A DNA stretch of 64,000 bases from Tigriopus japonicus. Lineage: Eukaryota > Arthropoda > Copepoda > Harpacticoida > Harpacticidae. Under the pieces are notes generated by a model. The model saw nothing but the letters and a program-made list of their open reading frames with translations. It was not told the origin of the DNA and ran no database searches. Position numbers and translations under genes: made by a program. Of the stretch, positions 34,201-44,909 are shown piece by piece. The first letter of the stretch is position 1. Each line of letters opens with the position of its first letter. The stretch is taken from NCBI GenBank assembly GCA_010645155.1, contig CM021321.1:7906390-7970389 (forward strand), given 5' to 3'.

Positions 34201-34710
34201 GTTAGATAAGAATGATTTTGGCTAACAGAGATGAAATAAAAAAAACTGTGTATTTTTAAGCAATTTTAAGTAACACAAAAAAACTGTTATGGCCATTTTG
34301 AACTTGAAAAGAACATTTGTAGTCATTTTTTACTTATATTTTCTTTTAGGTTAGGATCACAACTGTTTTTTCTCTGCAATTATGGGGGCTTATTCACAAG
34401 ACTTTCCAAAGTTCAAGTAATTTTTGTTGTTGTACATATTGGTGATTTTTCTAAGCATTGTAAAGGAAGTGGATAGATACACTTATTCCTGTTCCTTTCT
34501 GTTACAGGCCCCTGAAATGTTTAAATAGATAATGGTTTAAACGTAGTCTTTAGGAGCTTTGGTTCTTTTAATACAAATGCCTCAAAAGAAACTCAAATAC
34601 TTTTACCTTTTTTTAGGTGCAATCTATGCGATTACAGGGCCGCTGCCGGTAGCAATCTGTCGAACCACAGGAAGTTTGTTCACAAAATCAATCCCAGAGA
34701 AAAAACCTAA
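31226..34710 (+). CDS. Large C2H2 zinc-finger protein, 960 aa, two coding exons, seven-finger array
   Basis: Exon 1 31226-34014, intron of 602 bp (GTGAGT...TTTTTAG), exon 2 34617-34710 ending TAA. The start MESMDQEDLPQPNMSN is nearly identical to that of the minus-strand paralog at 19448. N-terminal domain about 19-131, module 1 about 168-290, module 2 about 338-470, an extra finger about 490-515, linker motif IDLKFET near 540, module 3 about 604-725, then six array fingers from about 761 plus the exon-2 finger (CNLCDYRAAAGSN). Two adjacent finger pairs in the array (DEFSCLDCGF, DEFTCKVCGF) look like an internal two-finger duplication also present in the 19448 paralog. The C-terminal tail after the last finger is short. 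The 330 bp upstream hold only a weak candidate promoter motif near 31073. Confidence 0.93.
34015..34616 (+). other. Terminal intron of the 31226 gene (phase 2), longest of the set
   Basis: 602 bp, GTGAGT to TTTTTAG, T-rich throughout. Same codon position as the other terminal introns. Confidence 0.87.
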
Positions 34711-35334
34711 CGACTAAAGCGCATTGAAAACAAAATCCAGTGTAAATGCAAATAATAATTATATATGAAAGCGTATCCAAACCTGTCTTGCTTTATTTTT
34801 GAGAAAAGCCAAACAATTTTAGTAGGGCCCAGAAAAATATTTTCACTTGTTGTGGAGGAGAAATTCCAGAGTTTTACCAAGACGGTCAGCTGACGATTAA
34901 GCTCATCAGCCATCAGCTGACACTGCTCTGAGAAACGTCTGGGAGTTCTGCTCCACAGCCAAAGATATTTTTCTTGGCCCTAATTATAATTAAGCAAAAG
35001 CTAGGATGGATTCAGAGAAAATATGGACACAGTCCTGTTTTTTAAACTTGGTAAAAAACGAATTTTTCAGGCAGGTTTCTTTTTTTTTACCAATGCATTT
35101 TATTTTTTCATAGTAGACTGGTAAAACCTGAGCAATATACCACATGTGATATTTCTATTTTCCAAAGCTATTGTTCTAATTTAGTTCCTTCCAAATTACG
35201 ACTTAAGACGTATTTTGTCGGTCAAGTCGGACCCAAATGTTTCCACAATCATATATATCCTATGAAGATGTTAGTTGAAGGTTACAAAAATCGCCACTAG
35301 ATGGAGCCAAAACAGGGGCAAAGTACCTAGTTTT
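34711..35334. other. Intergenic region with a small TIR element
   Basis: 3' flank of the 31226 gene, a possible 160-bp MITE at 34823-34982, then AT-rich sequence leading to a 33-bp tandem repeat. No gene seen. Confidence 0.5.
34823..34982. mobile_element. Possible 160-bp MITE with TAGGGCC termini
   Basis: Begins TAGGGCCCAGAAAAATATTTT-like and ends in the near-complement (TATTTTTCTTGGCCCTA), an inverted terminal repeat of about 20 bp with a few mismatches. The flanking eight bases do not match (AATTTTAG, ATTATAAT), so an intact target duplication is lacking. A second pair of GGGCCC-type ends bounds 60584-61128. Confidence 0.5.
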
Positions 35335-35499
35335 CAGATCTATCCTCAACTTTGATTTGTTACCAAACAGATCTATCCTCAACTTTGATTTGTTACCAAA
35401 CAGATCTATCCTCAACTTTGATTTGTTACCAAACAGATCTATCCTCAACTTTGATTTGTTACCAAACAGATCTATCCTCAACTTTGATTTGTTACCAAA
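35335..35499. repeat. Five exact copies of a 33-bp tandem repeat
   Basis: Units start at 35335, 35368, 35401, 35434 and 35467; each reads CAGATCTATCCTCAACTTTG followed by ATTTGTTACCAAA. The 33-bp period is a multiple of three, so open frames run through it in several frames; I see no sign that it is coding. Identical copies imply recent expansion. Confidence 0.95.
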
Positions 35500-35629
35500 A
35501 TTGCAGCTTTCATCTTAAAATGGATTTCTCTTCATATTTCGAGTCTTTTGGAGCTCAGCTACGATATTGTTGTGTTCAAAAAATAAAAATTCTCACTGAG
35601 TAATCACAAATTGAGGCTAAATATTTACC

Positions 35630-35713
35630 AGAAGTACCCACAAATGTTTCTATCTCAAACTGGCGCTGATTGTCATTTTTCTCTTTGATTGAAGCTCAAC
35701 TTCGCTTCCTTAA
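35630..35713 (+). repeat. Left part of dispersed repeat R1, split by the piggyBac element
   Basis: Sequence up to the TTAA at 35710-35713 is closely similar to 61195-61276 (shared GATTGTCATTTTTCT, GATTGAAGCTCAA). Its continuation lies beyond the piggyBac element at 38449 onward. Weaker similarity extends left to about 35575. Confidence 0.85.
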
Positions 35714-35726
35714 CCCTCTCGTTCCT

Positions 35727-35748
35727 AGTGGTCGAGATCTCAACCACT
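35727..35748. promoter_or_regulatory. piggyBac subterminal near-palindrome, left copy
   Basis: Near-palindromic 22-mer AGTGGT...ACCACT, 13 bp inside the left end. The same 22 bases recur exactly at 36089-36110. Subterminal repeats of this sort commonly bind transposase, and that role is inferred here. Confidence 0.6.
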
Positions 35749-36088
35749 TAATCAAACTTTTGTATGACACTCTTTCATACATTTCTTTAAAACTTATTCT
35801 TTTCTAAGTTAATTAAAAATAAGAACGAGAGTCCCACTGACATTTTGGAACCACTAATCGTTCCTAAAGAACATTTAGGAGCAAGTTGGAGGTACGTCAA
35901 TTGTCAGGCTTACGGCGCTGACCAACTGTTGTATTAGAAGCTTATTGTTTGTTTCAAAATATAGAAAGAAAACCTAGGCGGTGTGGTCTGTTGCATTTTA
36001 TTAGGCCGTCAAGTAACTGCGTGACATAGCTGGCTTGACCTTTTCTCCTCGTCTTCATTCTGATAGCATCTAGACGCTTGTGAAATTG

Positions 36089-36110
36089 AGTGGTCGAGAT
36101 CTCAACCACT
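36089..36110. promoter_or_regulatory. piggyBac near-palindrome just before the transposase start
   Basis: Exact copy of 35727-35748, ending 8 bp before ATG 36119. Its position could allow transposase to bind and limit its own expression; this is inference. Confidence 0.5.
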
Positions 36111-36118
36111 AAGAAGAA

Positions 36119-38039
36119 ATGGATCCGAGACGAGAACGCATCCAGGGCCTGTCAGTGGCCCAAATCCTTGATATTTTAGAGGAGGAGGACAACCTGGACG
36201 ATGTTGCTGGCATCGGAATAATGCCTCCCGCTGTACGAGAGGAAAGCGATCAGGATTCTGCGGATGAGGAACCTCAGGCAAATGCGACGGAACGGCTATC
36301 CCGTTTTCAGCTTTTGTCGGAGGGCCACTTTCTTCGATCAGGCGCATCAGAGGCACCTGAGAGTGAAGATGACATGTCATTCGGGACGCCCTCTGGTGGC
36401 ATGGGACCTGACAAAGCCTTGTCACACAAGACAACTGAACCAGGATCGTCTTCTACTTCATCAGGATTGAATCAGCCGACGCCAAAGTGGAAGAAGACAT
36501 CCTACAAGTTCCAGGCTGTTAAAAAGGCCACTTCGTCTGGGCTGCCTCTTTTTCCCGAGCCTGATCTGTCTAAGTACAGGGACCTCACGCCTGTGGAACT
36601 CTTCGAGCTATTCTGGGGAGATGACATCCTTAAACACACAGTCCATCAGATCAAGCTCTACTGCGGTTTCAAAAATGCTTCAGACATGGAACCCTCAGTT
36701 GATGAGCTGCGTGTTTTTTTGGGGATTATTCTGTACTCAGGTTATGCCTCATTTGCTCAGCGATGGATGCACTGGTCCGTGGATCCAGATCTTGGATCCA
36801 AAATTGTTCAGTCGGCAATGCGAAAGAACCGCTTTGAAGCTTACATGCAGTTCTTGCATTTCCAAGACAACTCTTGCCTCGACCCAACTCTTGCCTCGAC
36901 CCAACTCTTGCCTCGACCCGAATGATCGATACACAAAACTTCGACCACTAGTTGATCATCTTCAGAAGACGTATCTAGATCACTTCATCCCATCTCAAGA
37001 CCTGTCTCATGACGAAGCTTTAATTGAATACTTCGGAAGAAATTCTCTCAAACAACACATCATCCAAAAGCCAATTCGATTTGGTTACGAAGTCTTTTGC
37101 CTTAACCTAGTCAACGGCTACCTCGTGACTTTTGAGCTTTACCAAGGGCGGAAAGGCCAATACGACAAAGAGCTAGCCGGACGATTCGGAAAGTCCGCTG
37201 CTACAACACTGAAATTGATGGACATGTTGCCAGATGAGAAAAAGGACCTTCCCTACCATATAGCCTTCGACAACCGCTTCACATCCCTTGATCTTCTGTG
37301 CGAGCTCAAGAAACGAGGCTACAATGCAACTGGCACAATGCGATCCAACCGGGTACCCAAAGATTGCAAATTGAAGGACATTGAAAATATGAAGAAAGAG
37401 AAGCGGGGAACCTTTGCAGTTGCGAAGGCCACGTCGGAGGAAGGAAATGTTGTGACTTTGGTCCGCTGGAAGGACAACAATGTGGTAACAGTTGCCTCCA
37501 CTTCCTTTGGTTCGCATCCAGTAGGACCTGTTGGGCGGTTTTCTAAAGAGGCCAAACAACGAATTCAAGTGGAACGGCCGCATTCCATCAAGAAGTACAA
37601 CGAATGTATGGGTGGGACAGACAGGCAAGATCAACACGTCAGCAACTACCGCAGCACAATCCGGGGTAAGAAGTGGTGGTTCCCAGTGTTTACTTGGCTA
37701 GTGGACGTGTCAGCTCAGAATGCGTGGCTCCTGGGAAGAAGTGCAGGAGCACAAAATTGCGACACGCTCTTGAACTTTCGCCGCCATGTGGTGAATTACT
37801 ACCTTGGCCATTATGGGACAGAGGCAAAAGGAGCAGGGAGAAGGGCTGCGTCAGCTCCTGGGGAGGATGATCTTCGCTTTGATCGGCTTGACCACTTCAT
37901 AACAAGGAATGAGAACAACTCGCGACGTCGATGCAGTTATTGCGGTTCCCGCTCCGTGTACAGCTGCATGAAATGCAATAAGAAACAAGGTGGTTTATGC
38001 CCGGACTGCTTTGTGCCGTACCACAAGCGGGACAACTGA
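36119..38039 (+). pseudogene. piggyBac transposase, frameshifted by a 17-bp triplication
   Basis: ATG 36119 opens an acidic N-terminal region and the start of the transposase domain (LTPVELFELFW, VDELRVFLGIILYSGY, RWMHWS), ending in a stop at 36925. The downstream frame continues to 38039 with the catalytic core (SHDEALIEYFGR, IAFDNRF, MGGTDRQDQ, giving the three expected Asp) and a Cys-rich C-terminus (CSYCGSR, CMKC, CPDC) typical of piggyBac. The frames are offset because a 17-bp unit is present three times at 36871-36921, adding 34 bp. Everything else looks intact, so inactivation was probably recent. AATAAA lies at 38207-38212. Confidence 0.92.
36871..36921. repeat. 17-bp triplication inside the transposase gene
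   Basis: Three tandem copies of CTCTTGCCTCGACCCAA starting at 36871, 36888 and 36905 (the last with one change). Two extra copies add 34 bp, which matches the change of reading frame between the two halves of the transposase. Confidence 0.95.
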
Positions 38040-38448
38040 ATCGAAATTTGCAAATAGTTCGGTAAAAAGCCATTTGGAAGACCTCTAGTCATTTTACTCT
38101 TCAGAAAACGTGTGACCAGCACCATGTATATGGAGCTGTTTCTGGTTCATCTCACTGTGTATGTTTCAATTGTCAGAACCCTAGAATTCAAACAACTTAT
38201 GTGTTCAATAAAGAGGTGATTTTATGAATATTTTCTGAATTCGCGACAGTTGGGAAAGAACAGCCGAATTAGGTGAGATAGCTGAGAGATATTCTCCTAG
38301 TGGTCGAATTCTCGACCACCTTATAACTCGGTCTAGCGGAAAGAAAAGAGAGATTGTGGTACGCCATTATAAATTCCTATACCCCACGGCCTAGCAGACA
38401 TGAAATTATAAAAATTCTCTCAAGATAATTAAATCAGGAACTAATGGG

Positions 38449-38590
38449 TTAAGAAGGCTTGCTCTGACGGCGGAGTTGTTCATTTTGAGAACAAGAGAGG
38501 GCACCCTAGTAGGATGTGTTAAGGGCATGCTAAATCTTGTGAGAGCCATCAAGGTGAAACGAATGCTACTTTTCTTTAAAATACTAAATA
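38449..38590 (+). repeat. Right part of dispersed repeat R1 after the piggyBac element
   Basis: From the TTAA at 38449 the sequence parallels 61273-61415 (GAGTTGTTCATTTTGAGAAC, TAGGATGTGTT, GGGCATGCTAAATC). Together with 35630-35713 it makes one repeat copy interrupted by the transposon. Confidence 0.85.
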
Positions 38591-38599
38591 ACAGTTTGA

Positions 38600-38610
38600 C
38601 GGTCACCCTG
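38600..38610 (+). promoter_or_regulatory. Candidate promoter motif CGGTCACCCTG
   Basis: About 130 bp before ATG 38731; fits YGGYnnCnCT and is the cluster copy closest to the YGGTCACACT motif of arthropod promoters. Role inferred. Confidence 0.35.
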
Positions 38611-38730
38611 TCCTGTTGATTTTTTCTCAAATCACAAAAAGGATTCAATATCACTGAAACGGAACACACTGCTTTTACCAAACTGAGTGTTAAAGTTAGA
38701 TTGCCTCTATTTGGTACCATTGATTTGACT

Positions 38731-41519
38731 ATGGAAGACAGGGACCAAGATATTTCTTCTCTGGAAGAGATCCATGTAGCCAAAGTCTCCTTGGGTCAAT
38801 GGCGATTATACTTACTAGAAGAACCTGATCTGAATATTGATGGCAAGCCATTTGTTGCCTTAACCATGATGTATCATCCCGGCACTCACGAATACATCTG
38901 GAGAGCTCTGGGCAGAATCGTCGAATCCGGACAAGTCAAGAGTTTCCAAGAGTTTCTTGGTAAATGTCATCAATTATTTCAAAGTGGAAGCCCTTGTTTA
39001 GGGATGAAAGTACCAGATGCCGATTTTCCACTATCTTGCCAATTTTCCGACCATTGTTCTATCATGATCCCCAAAAATAGTGGATCTAGTGCTTGCCTTG
39101 CATGTCTTCATTCAACTCAAAATCCTATTAGATTAGGGCCGGAAATCCAAGATGCTATGATGGATATTATCTTCAATAATGGTATCAAGACCCTGGATGC
39201 TTTGAAACACAACGTTTCTCCTCAAAAGCTTTGGCCATGTCCATTGTGTTCATCTCATGTGAAATTGGACACGATCAAGAGTCATTTGGAGAAATCGCAT
39301 GTTTTGAGCCATTTTGCCTGTTTTCATTGCGATGATCGGTTTGTGGATGCTAGAGATTTGAGTTTACACACACTCCAAAAACATCCTGAGATCCAAGAGT
39401 TGTTTTGCCCTTTGTGCCCGGAGAATATTCTTATAAATGACGATGTTGATAGTCTGACCAATCATTTTCGGGCTTGTTCTAAGAAGAAGAATATTATTGT
39501 GGAGCAAGAAAAGAAAGGACGAAAAGTGTTTAAATGCTTACGTTGCTTTTACCCGTTCCGCACGAAATCAATGTTGGAGAAACATATTGAAGTGTGTTGG
39601 ACGACCAAGTTTCTTGACAAGACTGTCATCAATGAGGTGAAACTCAAAAATGATCCATTAAACGTGGTTCCAACCACAAACGTGGATCAAAATGAAGATC
39701 AACCAGAGCCATCAACAACTAAATGTCGAATGTGTACCAAGGAGATTGGACTCAAGTTCGTCGCCCGACATCTTATGTTCCATCATTGCATTGGTAAATT
39801 TAAATGCCACATTTGTTCCAAGACGTTTCAGACTGTGCAAGAACTTACCAATCATTCAACAGATGACCATCCTTTCCACACTAGTCTTTCTTGTCCGAAT
39901 TGCTTCAAGACAGTAGATGTTTGGAATCAACGACGTAGCTTTATCGATCACATGAACATTTGCCATAAAATCATCTTTTTGCCCAATATGAATGGACAAC
40001 GTGTTCCGTTTGCGGGGACCATTTGCTCAGATTGTGACCACATTTTTCGTAACGAAGCGGATAAAGAACAGCATTTATCTCGAGGTTGCAACCAAGAAAG
40101 ACCAACCAAGAGAATGAAAATGGGCCCTAATCTAGTGGAAACCACCCTTGAACTACCTCCTGTTGGTTCTTTTGAAAAGCAGTTAATAGATCAAGATGAC
40201 TTTGAATGTGCATTATTATCCTCTCAAAAATGGACTACTCTTGAGGATCAGCTCAAAGATGTTGCTAAAGCCGAAGAAAATGTCGATTCCAATTTGCAAT
40301 CAGAGGCAAATGTTGATGAATTCCTAGAAAGTTCCATTGAACCTAAATTGGAGCCTGTTGAAATGGTTCTAGTTGATGATATGAATCCGATCAAACAAGA
40401 GCCTCTGCACCAAAACGAAGTACTATCAAAAGATAACAATCCGGAGAACCAAATAACGTTGCCCAAACCGAAAACAAAAATGATTTTGTCCCGCAAACAT
40501 GTCTCAGAATCAAGGAAAAGGGCGCAAGTTTCTCCTTCAGATGCCGTCGAGTGTCATATTTGTTTCAGACAACTCTCCTCTCGAATTCTTTCCCGGCACA
40601 AAATGTTTCGCCACAAATTAGGGCGATTCACTTGTTCAAAATGTAAGTCAATTTTCGACACGGCTGAAGAGGTAACAGAACATGTTAAGACACATCCTGA
40701 CGTTTCAAAGTTGCCATGTCCCAATTGTAAGCAAAATGTGGACCTTGGAGTCGATCAAACAGGCCTCGAAAATCACATTGTAACTTGTCACAAGCTCAAG
40801 TTTCTTTGGGATGAGACCACTCAGCGCTATATTCAATACATTGGGCGTGGCTGTATGGATTGTGGAGGAATATTTCGAACCATTGAACAATTGGCAGTTC
40901 ACCAAGAAAATGACATTTGCGCTTCTGGAGAAGGTGCTTCAGAGAGACGGAAAAACTACGTACAAAAATTGATGAGACTGAAGAAGGAGAACCCTGAACT
41001 ATCGCCTCCTATTATTTGCGATATTTGTGGGGCCAAATGCGTTAGTGTTGATAAGTTCAAAAGTCATCATAGAAATTGGCACCTGTTTGAGCCTGTGTCA
41101 TGTGAAATATGTAACAAGGAATTTTCCAACAAGACTAAGTTACAGCATCACAACAACCGATTTCATTCCGTGTCAGATGAGTTTTCTTGCAAAGATTGCA
41201 AGTACAGAGGATGCAGTCCCAGTGATCTCAAAAATCATCAGTTGATTCATGGACCCGCCAATTATATGTGCTCCTTCTGTGGCAAACGCTTTAAACTGCC
41301 CTGGAACTTAAAACTTCACATTCGCACTCATACCAGGGAAAAACCTTACGAGTAAGATTACAAAAAAAAGAGGGCTGTCTGTTCATTAACCATTATTATC
41401 GTTTCTTATGTTTTAGGTGCGATTTATGCGACTACAAGACTGCTATTGGATCCAATTTAACCTCTCACAAGAAATCTGTTCATGAAAAAATACCTCGAGG
41501 AAAGCAAACCGGAAAGTAA
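38731..41519 (+). CDS. Large C2H2 zinc-finger protein, 907 aa, two coding exons
   Basis: Exon 1 38731-41351, intron of 65 bp (GTAAG...TTTTAG), exon 2 41417-41519 ending TAA. ATG 38731 (MEDRDQDISS) is used because the ten upstream codons begin with TTG. N-terminal domain about 18-135, module 1 from about 168, module 2 about 331-453, linker motif DEFLESSIEPKLEP followed by PIKQEP near 528-555, module 3 about 607-730, four array fingers from about 762 and the exon-2 finger (CDLCDYKTAIGSN). The linker before exon 2 reads TREKPYE, so the TGEKP consensus is changed and the junction codon is Glu not Lys. A piggyBac element sits about 280 bp upstream. It is tail-to-tail with the minus-strand gene at 41950. 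Likely a nuclear DNA-binding regulator. Confidence 0.93.
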
Positions 41520-41949
41520 AAGATGAACAGGAAAGCTCAAGGATAACCCCCCTAAAAATTTCATGTCCCTTTGTGGTATTTATTTATTTCAGAAATACTA
41601 AACAAAATAATTCTGATCTGGTGTTTGCTACAAAGTTAGTTTAGAGACATTGTCCCTCCTACGTTAGGTTGTATCATAAATGAAGATATTTTTTCCACCT
41701 TTTAATCAAATATTTATGGTAATCATTTAAGGATTTCAAGGTTTCTTGGAACTCGTCAAATTTTGTTCCGATGCTCAAGTAATCCAAAAATCTTTCCAAA
41801 TCTTTGCTAAATAGATTACATCGCATTTTTCTGTTTGATCAAGTAGAACAAGAACCTCTCGCGTGACATTTGTAATAAAAATTACCCTTTTGAAAATCTT
41901 GTATTTGCATACTTGTGAAATTTTGACAATGTTTTTCCCAAAGACGAGA
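41520..41949. other. Tail-to-tail intergenic region
   Basis: 430 bp between convergent genes; AT-rich, with 3' ends of both transcripts expected here. The minus-strand open frame at 41775-42005 is a shadow of the terminal exon of the next gene. Confidence 0.5.
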
Positions 41950-43580
41950 TCATTTCTCTGAACTCTTTCGAGCTCGAGGATTTCTTGGTACTCTTTGGTG
42001 GACATGTTTCATATGGGCCGCAATATTACCCACCGCAGCGGTTGTATAATCGCACTTTTCGCATCTGAAATGATGTAGAAAAAGAAACTTTAGAAAACCT
42101 CAAGAGAGAACAAAACGTCGTAATAATCTCACTTGAAAGGCTTTTCTCCAGTGTGTGTCCGATCATGTTGCTCCAATGAATACTTATTCTTAAACTGTTT
42201 CCCGCAGTAGGCACAAGTGAATTTAGGAGATTCGTGAATATAAGCATGCAGGGTTAGTCTTTGTCGATTACCGCACCTTTTCCCACATTCCTTGCAGACA
42301 AATTCGTCCGAGTCGGAATGTTCAATATTATAATGAATTTCCATCTGATGATTGTTCCGAAAAGACTTTCCACATTCCTTACAAGAGACGGGATTTCCAT
42401 GAACACGCTTGATATGACGGGTGAAATCAGACTTTGTAGCGCAGAGTTTTCCACATTGGTCACAAATGAGATCTTTCTTGGGGTCCTCATTGGGGGCAGA
42501 TTTAAGTGGATTGCAATCCATTGAGGGTCTTTTTATATCGACAAGGGAAATCTCCACGGTCTTTCTTATTTGAGAATCTGAAAGGTCTTTGGTGTAGACA
42601 TGGTCGTGTATTACTTCCATGGTCTGGATTTCAGAATTACGTTCGCAGGTAGCTTCTGCTTCATGTTTCTTGATATCTTCAACAGTTCTGAAATTTTTCC
42701 AACAATCAAGACAAAAATTGGACAAAGGCAAGAGAACTCCATTGGGATCCACCATGTACTTTTGACTATGACAATAATCAATATGTTGGATCAGCCCATT
42801 CGAATTCGGTTCTAAACTCACTGAACATTGACAATTTGGGCAAATTGTCTCCGTTTGATCGGGATGAATATCGGACACGTGTTGGGTTAAATCTTCAGCT
42901 GTTGAAAAACTATCCAAACATTCATGACAATGAAAAGATCCCACTTTATGGAAGTACATTTTGTGAGTCGCCAAAAAGCGCTCGCAAACTCTTTTGGTGC
43001 ATATTGAACACGACACTTTTCCATCTTTTTCAACTTTAACGGTCTCATTGTTCTGATTAGAGGTTGACGGGATCCTTTCATCACTTTCATCCATGATATC
43101 ATCATCTTCATTGTCATAAGCTTGTTCAAATTTAATAAACATAATTGGCTCATTATCATCTTCATCGTCTGAAAGTTCCAATCTTTCTTGTGCTCCTTTC
43201 CAACAAGCCTTACATACACTAGAATGTTGGGTTTTTGGAATAAAACCCGAGCAATCTTGGGCAAAGGCACAAGACAATGGGAATCCCTTTCCAGGGGGTT
43301 TCATGCCCAAACAAGCTTTGGTATTCACTAAATATTGGACACATTTTTTCAAGATTTGCGAATAATTTTGGACATGGCCGCTTTCGCGAGTTTGACCCCA
43401 AATCCGCCAAATGTATTGATGCGTTTCGGAATGATAGAGCAAAGAAAACGGGAAATGGGGCTCGTTGTTGTGGTGGAAATCGGGCTCGATTTGGAGAAAG
43501 AGCCGCCATTGACCAAGAGTGGTTTGTGAAAAGCTCAAGGGTTTGACTTTTTTGAGACGGGGATGAGGCGTGGTGTCCAT
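41950..43580 (-). CDS. Small-subfamily C2H2 zinc-finger protein, 520 aa, two coding exons
   Basis: Exon 1 43580-42133, intron 42132-42065 (68 bp, GTGAG...TTTCAG), exon 2 42064-41950 ending TGA. N-terminal domain about 15-130 in the small-subfamily form (TTLGQWRLFL, FSLLYHSETHQYIWRIWG, KACLGMKPPG, FPLSCAFAQDC, CKAC), then an Asp/Glu-rich stretch about 140-170 (DDEDDNE, NEDDDIMDE). One four-finger module lies about 188-312, four array fingers from about 368, and the exon-2 finger (CEKCDYTTAAVGN) with a basic tail. It is first of three related minus-strand genes to the right but clearly diverged from the 53069 and 57630 pair. Likely a nuclear DNA-binding regulator. Confidence 0.92.
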
Positions 43581-44166
43581 GATGGGGGATAAAAAAAGGA
43601 TTGAATATCAAGACGAAACTTCGAAACTTCAGTCTTGTTCCAAATGTGGTTTGGCAAAATATCAACAAACATAAGAAATAAGCGTGACGAACAATGTTTC
43701 ATGGAGTGAAAAGAAAAACAGTGCTGTAAGCGAGTCATGGCAATGAATCGTAAAATTGACTCGAATCGCGATTGTTTCCAAAGAGATGATTCGTTTTCTT
43801 GAGATTGATTGGAGTAATGACGAGTCTTTCAAGAAGGCGTCAATGCGAATCCAGCTCTTTTTCCTGATATTTTGGAAATTTAGCTCCAAATTTAGGCATT
43901 TAGCTCTTTTGGCTCTTTTAGCTCCTTTTGCCATATTTTGCCATATTTTAGCTCTTTTTCTGAGAACTTTAGGGATTTTTGGCTCCTTTTCACAATTTTC
44001 CAAGTTGCCAGATTTTCTACCCAACAAAGTGTTGTTTGTTCAAAAATGGGTTTTTCTTTTTATAAATACGTAGGATTTTCAGGAGAATCGACTGCAAACC
44101 ATGGCTCCTCATGCTGAAGCAAAAAATAGCAGTTTTGCGCTAGTCTTTCACAATCTCCATTAATGT
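43581..44166. other. 5' flank of the 43580 gene
   Basis: Promoter region of the minus-strand gene, then low-complexity sequence around 43840-44000 made of TTTAGCTC and TTTTGGCTC strings. Similar TTTAGCTC-rich blocks occur near 45990-46040 and 47265-47290. No gene seen. Confidence 0.5.
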
Positions 44167-44174
44167 GCTGGTAC

Positions 44175-44897
44175 TAGTGATGTGACTTGGGCAAGTAATG
44201 AGTCATCAGTCATCACAGACACCCCAAGCACAAGTTGTTGACAAGCATTACTTGGGCAATACACCAATACACTTGGCAAGCTCAAGGAACATTGGAAGAT
44301 GCAGTTGCCGGCAGTTGCTCTTTGAAGAGTTAAGATACTTTCAGTGTGACTTGGAAGAAAAAATGTCAAGTTGCATTTTCAATGATCTTTTGACCTTAAT
44401 AATTTAGCAATAAGCAGTGGAAGCTATTGAAGTGAAAATATTTTGATTTGGATAGCATTTGCAAAACCATGTTTTTTCTTTAGTTTCCGTTCTAAGCCAC
44501 ACATGAATACACTTTTCGGGCCAATCAAGAATGAGATTTAACAGTCACACTTGGGAACAAGCTCGGTCTTTCAGAGTTGCTGGAAAAAAATATAAGATGC
44601 CAACTCTTTTTTTTTTAATATTCTCAAAAGCTTTTGCATTTCTCGATACAAAAGCTTTGAATTGTGTATTTTCATCTAAAAATCCATCCTAACAAGGGCA
44701 TGGGCCCTATTTCGCTGAAACTTTGTGATTTATTGAAATTCTGATGCCGAAGGTTTAGTCTTCATTCCTAGCAAATTTGGCAAACCTGTAAGGTGGGAAA
44801 AATACTTGTACAGGCACCCAAGTAGACCCAAGTTTCGGCAAGTCCAAGGTACTGTACCGGACCGCTTGCCCAAGCTCCTGTTTGCCTCCCATCACTA
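44175..44897 (+). mobile_element. hAT-like non-autonomous element, left member of an inverted pair
   Basis: Starts TAGTGATGTGACTTGGGCAA and ends CATCACTA. The same eight bases, GCTGGTAC, flank it at 44167-44174 and 44898-44905. Subterminal TTGGGCAAG and CTTGCCCAAG motifs recur at both ends. It has no transposase and no credible gene. It is an inverted copy of 44910-45615. Confidence 0.9.
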
Positions 44898-44909
44898 GCT
44901 GGTACCGAC

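Larger units (their letters stand above)
35714..38448 (+). mobile_element. piggyBac-type DNA transposon, 2735 bp
   Basis: Flanked by TTAA at 35710-35713 and 38449-38452, the target duplication specific to piggyBac. The ends CCCTCTCGTTCCT and (complement) CCCATTAGTTCCT form a 13-bp imperfect inverted repeat. A near-palindrome AGTGGTCGAGATCTCAACCA occurs inside the left end (35727-35748) and again just before the transposase ATG (36089-36110), with a related copy near the right end (38299-38321). A transposase gene fills most of the interior, but it is frameshifted. A paralogous unoccupied site at 61273-61276 confirms the boundaries. The insertion lies about 280 bp upstream of the zinc-finger gene at 38731. 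Confidence 0.95.

Noticed and set aside
35260..35603. Open frames through the 33-bp repeat
   Set aside because: The period is a multiple of three, so frames stay open; the peptide is a bare repeat with no gene context.
36871..36921. Link between the 17-bp piggyBac repeat and the 17-bp satellite at 23.9 kb
   Set aside because: They share only CTCGACCCA; the equal period looks coincidental.
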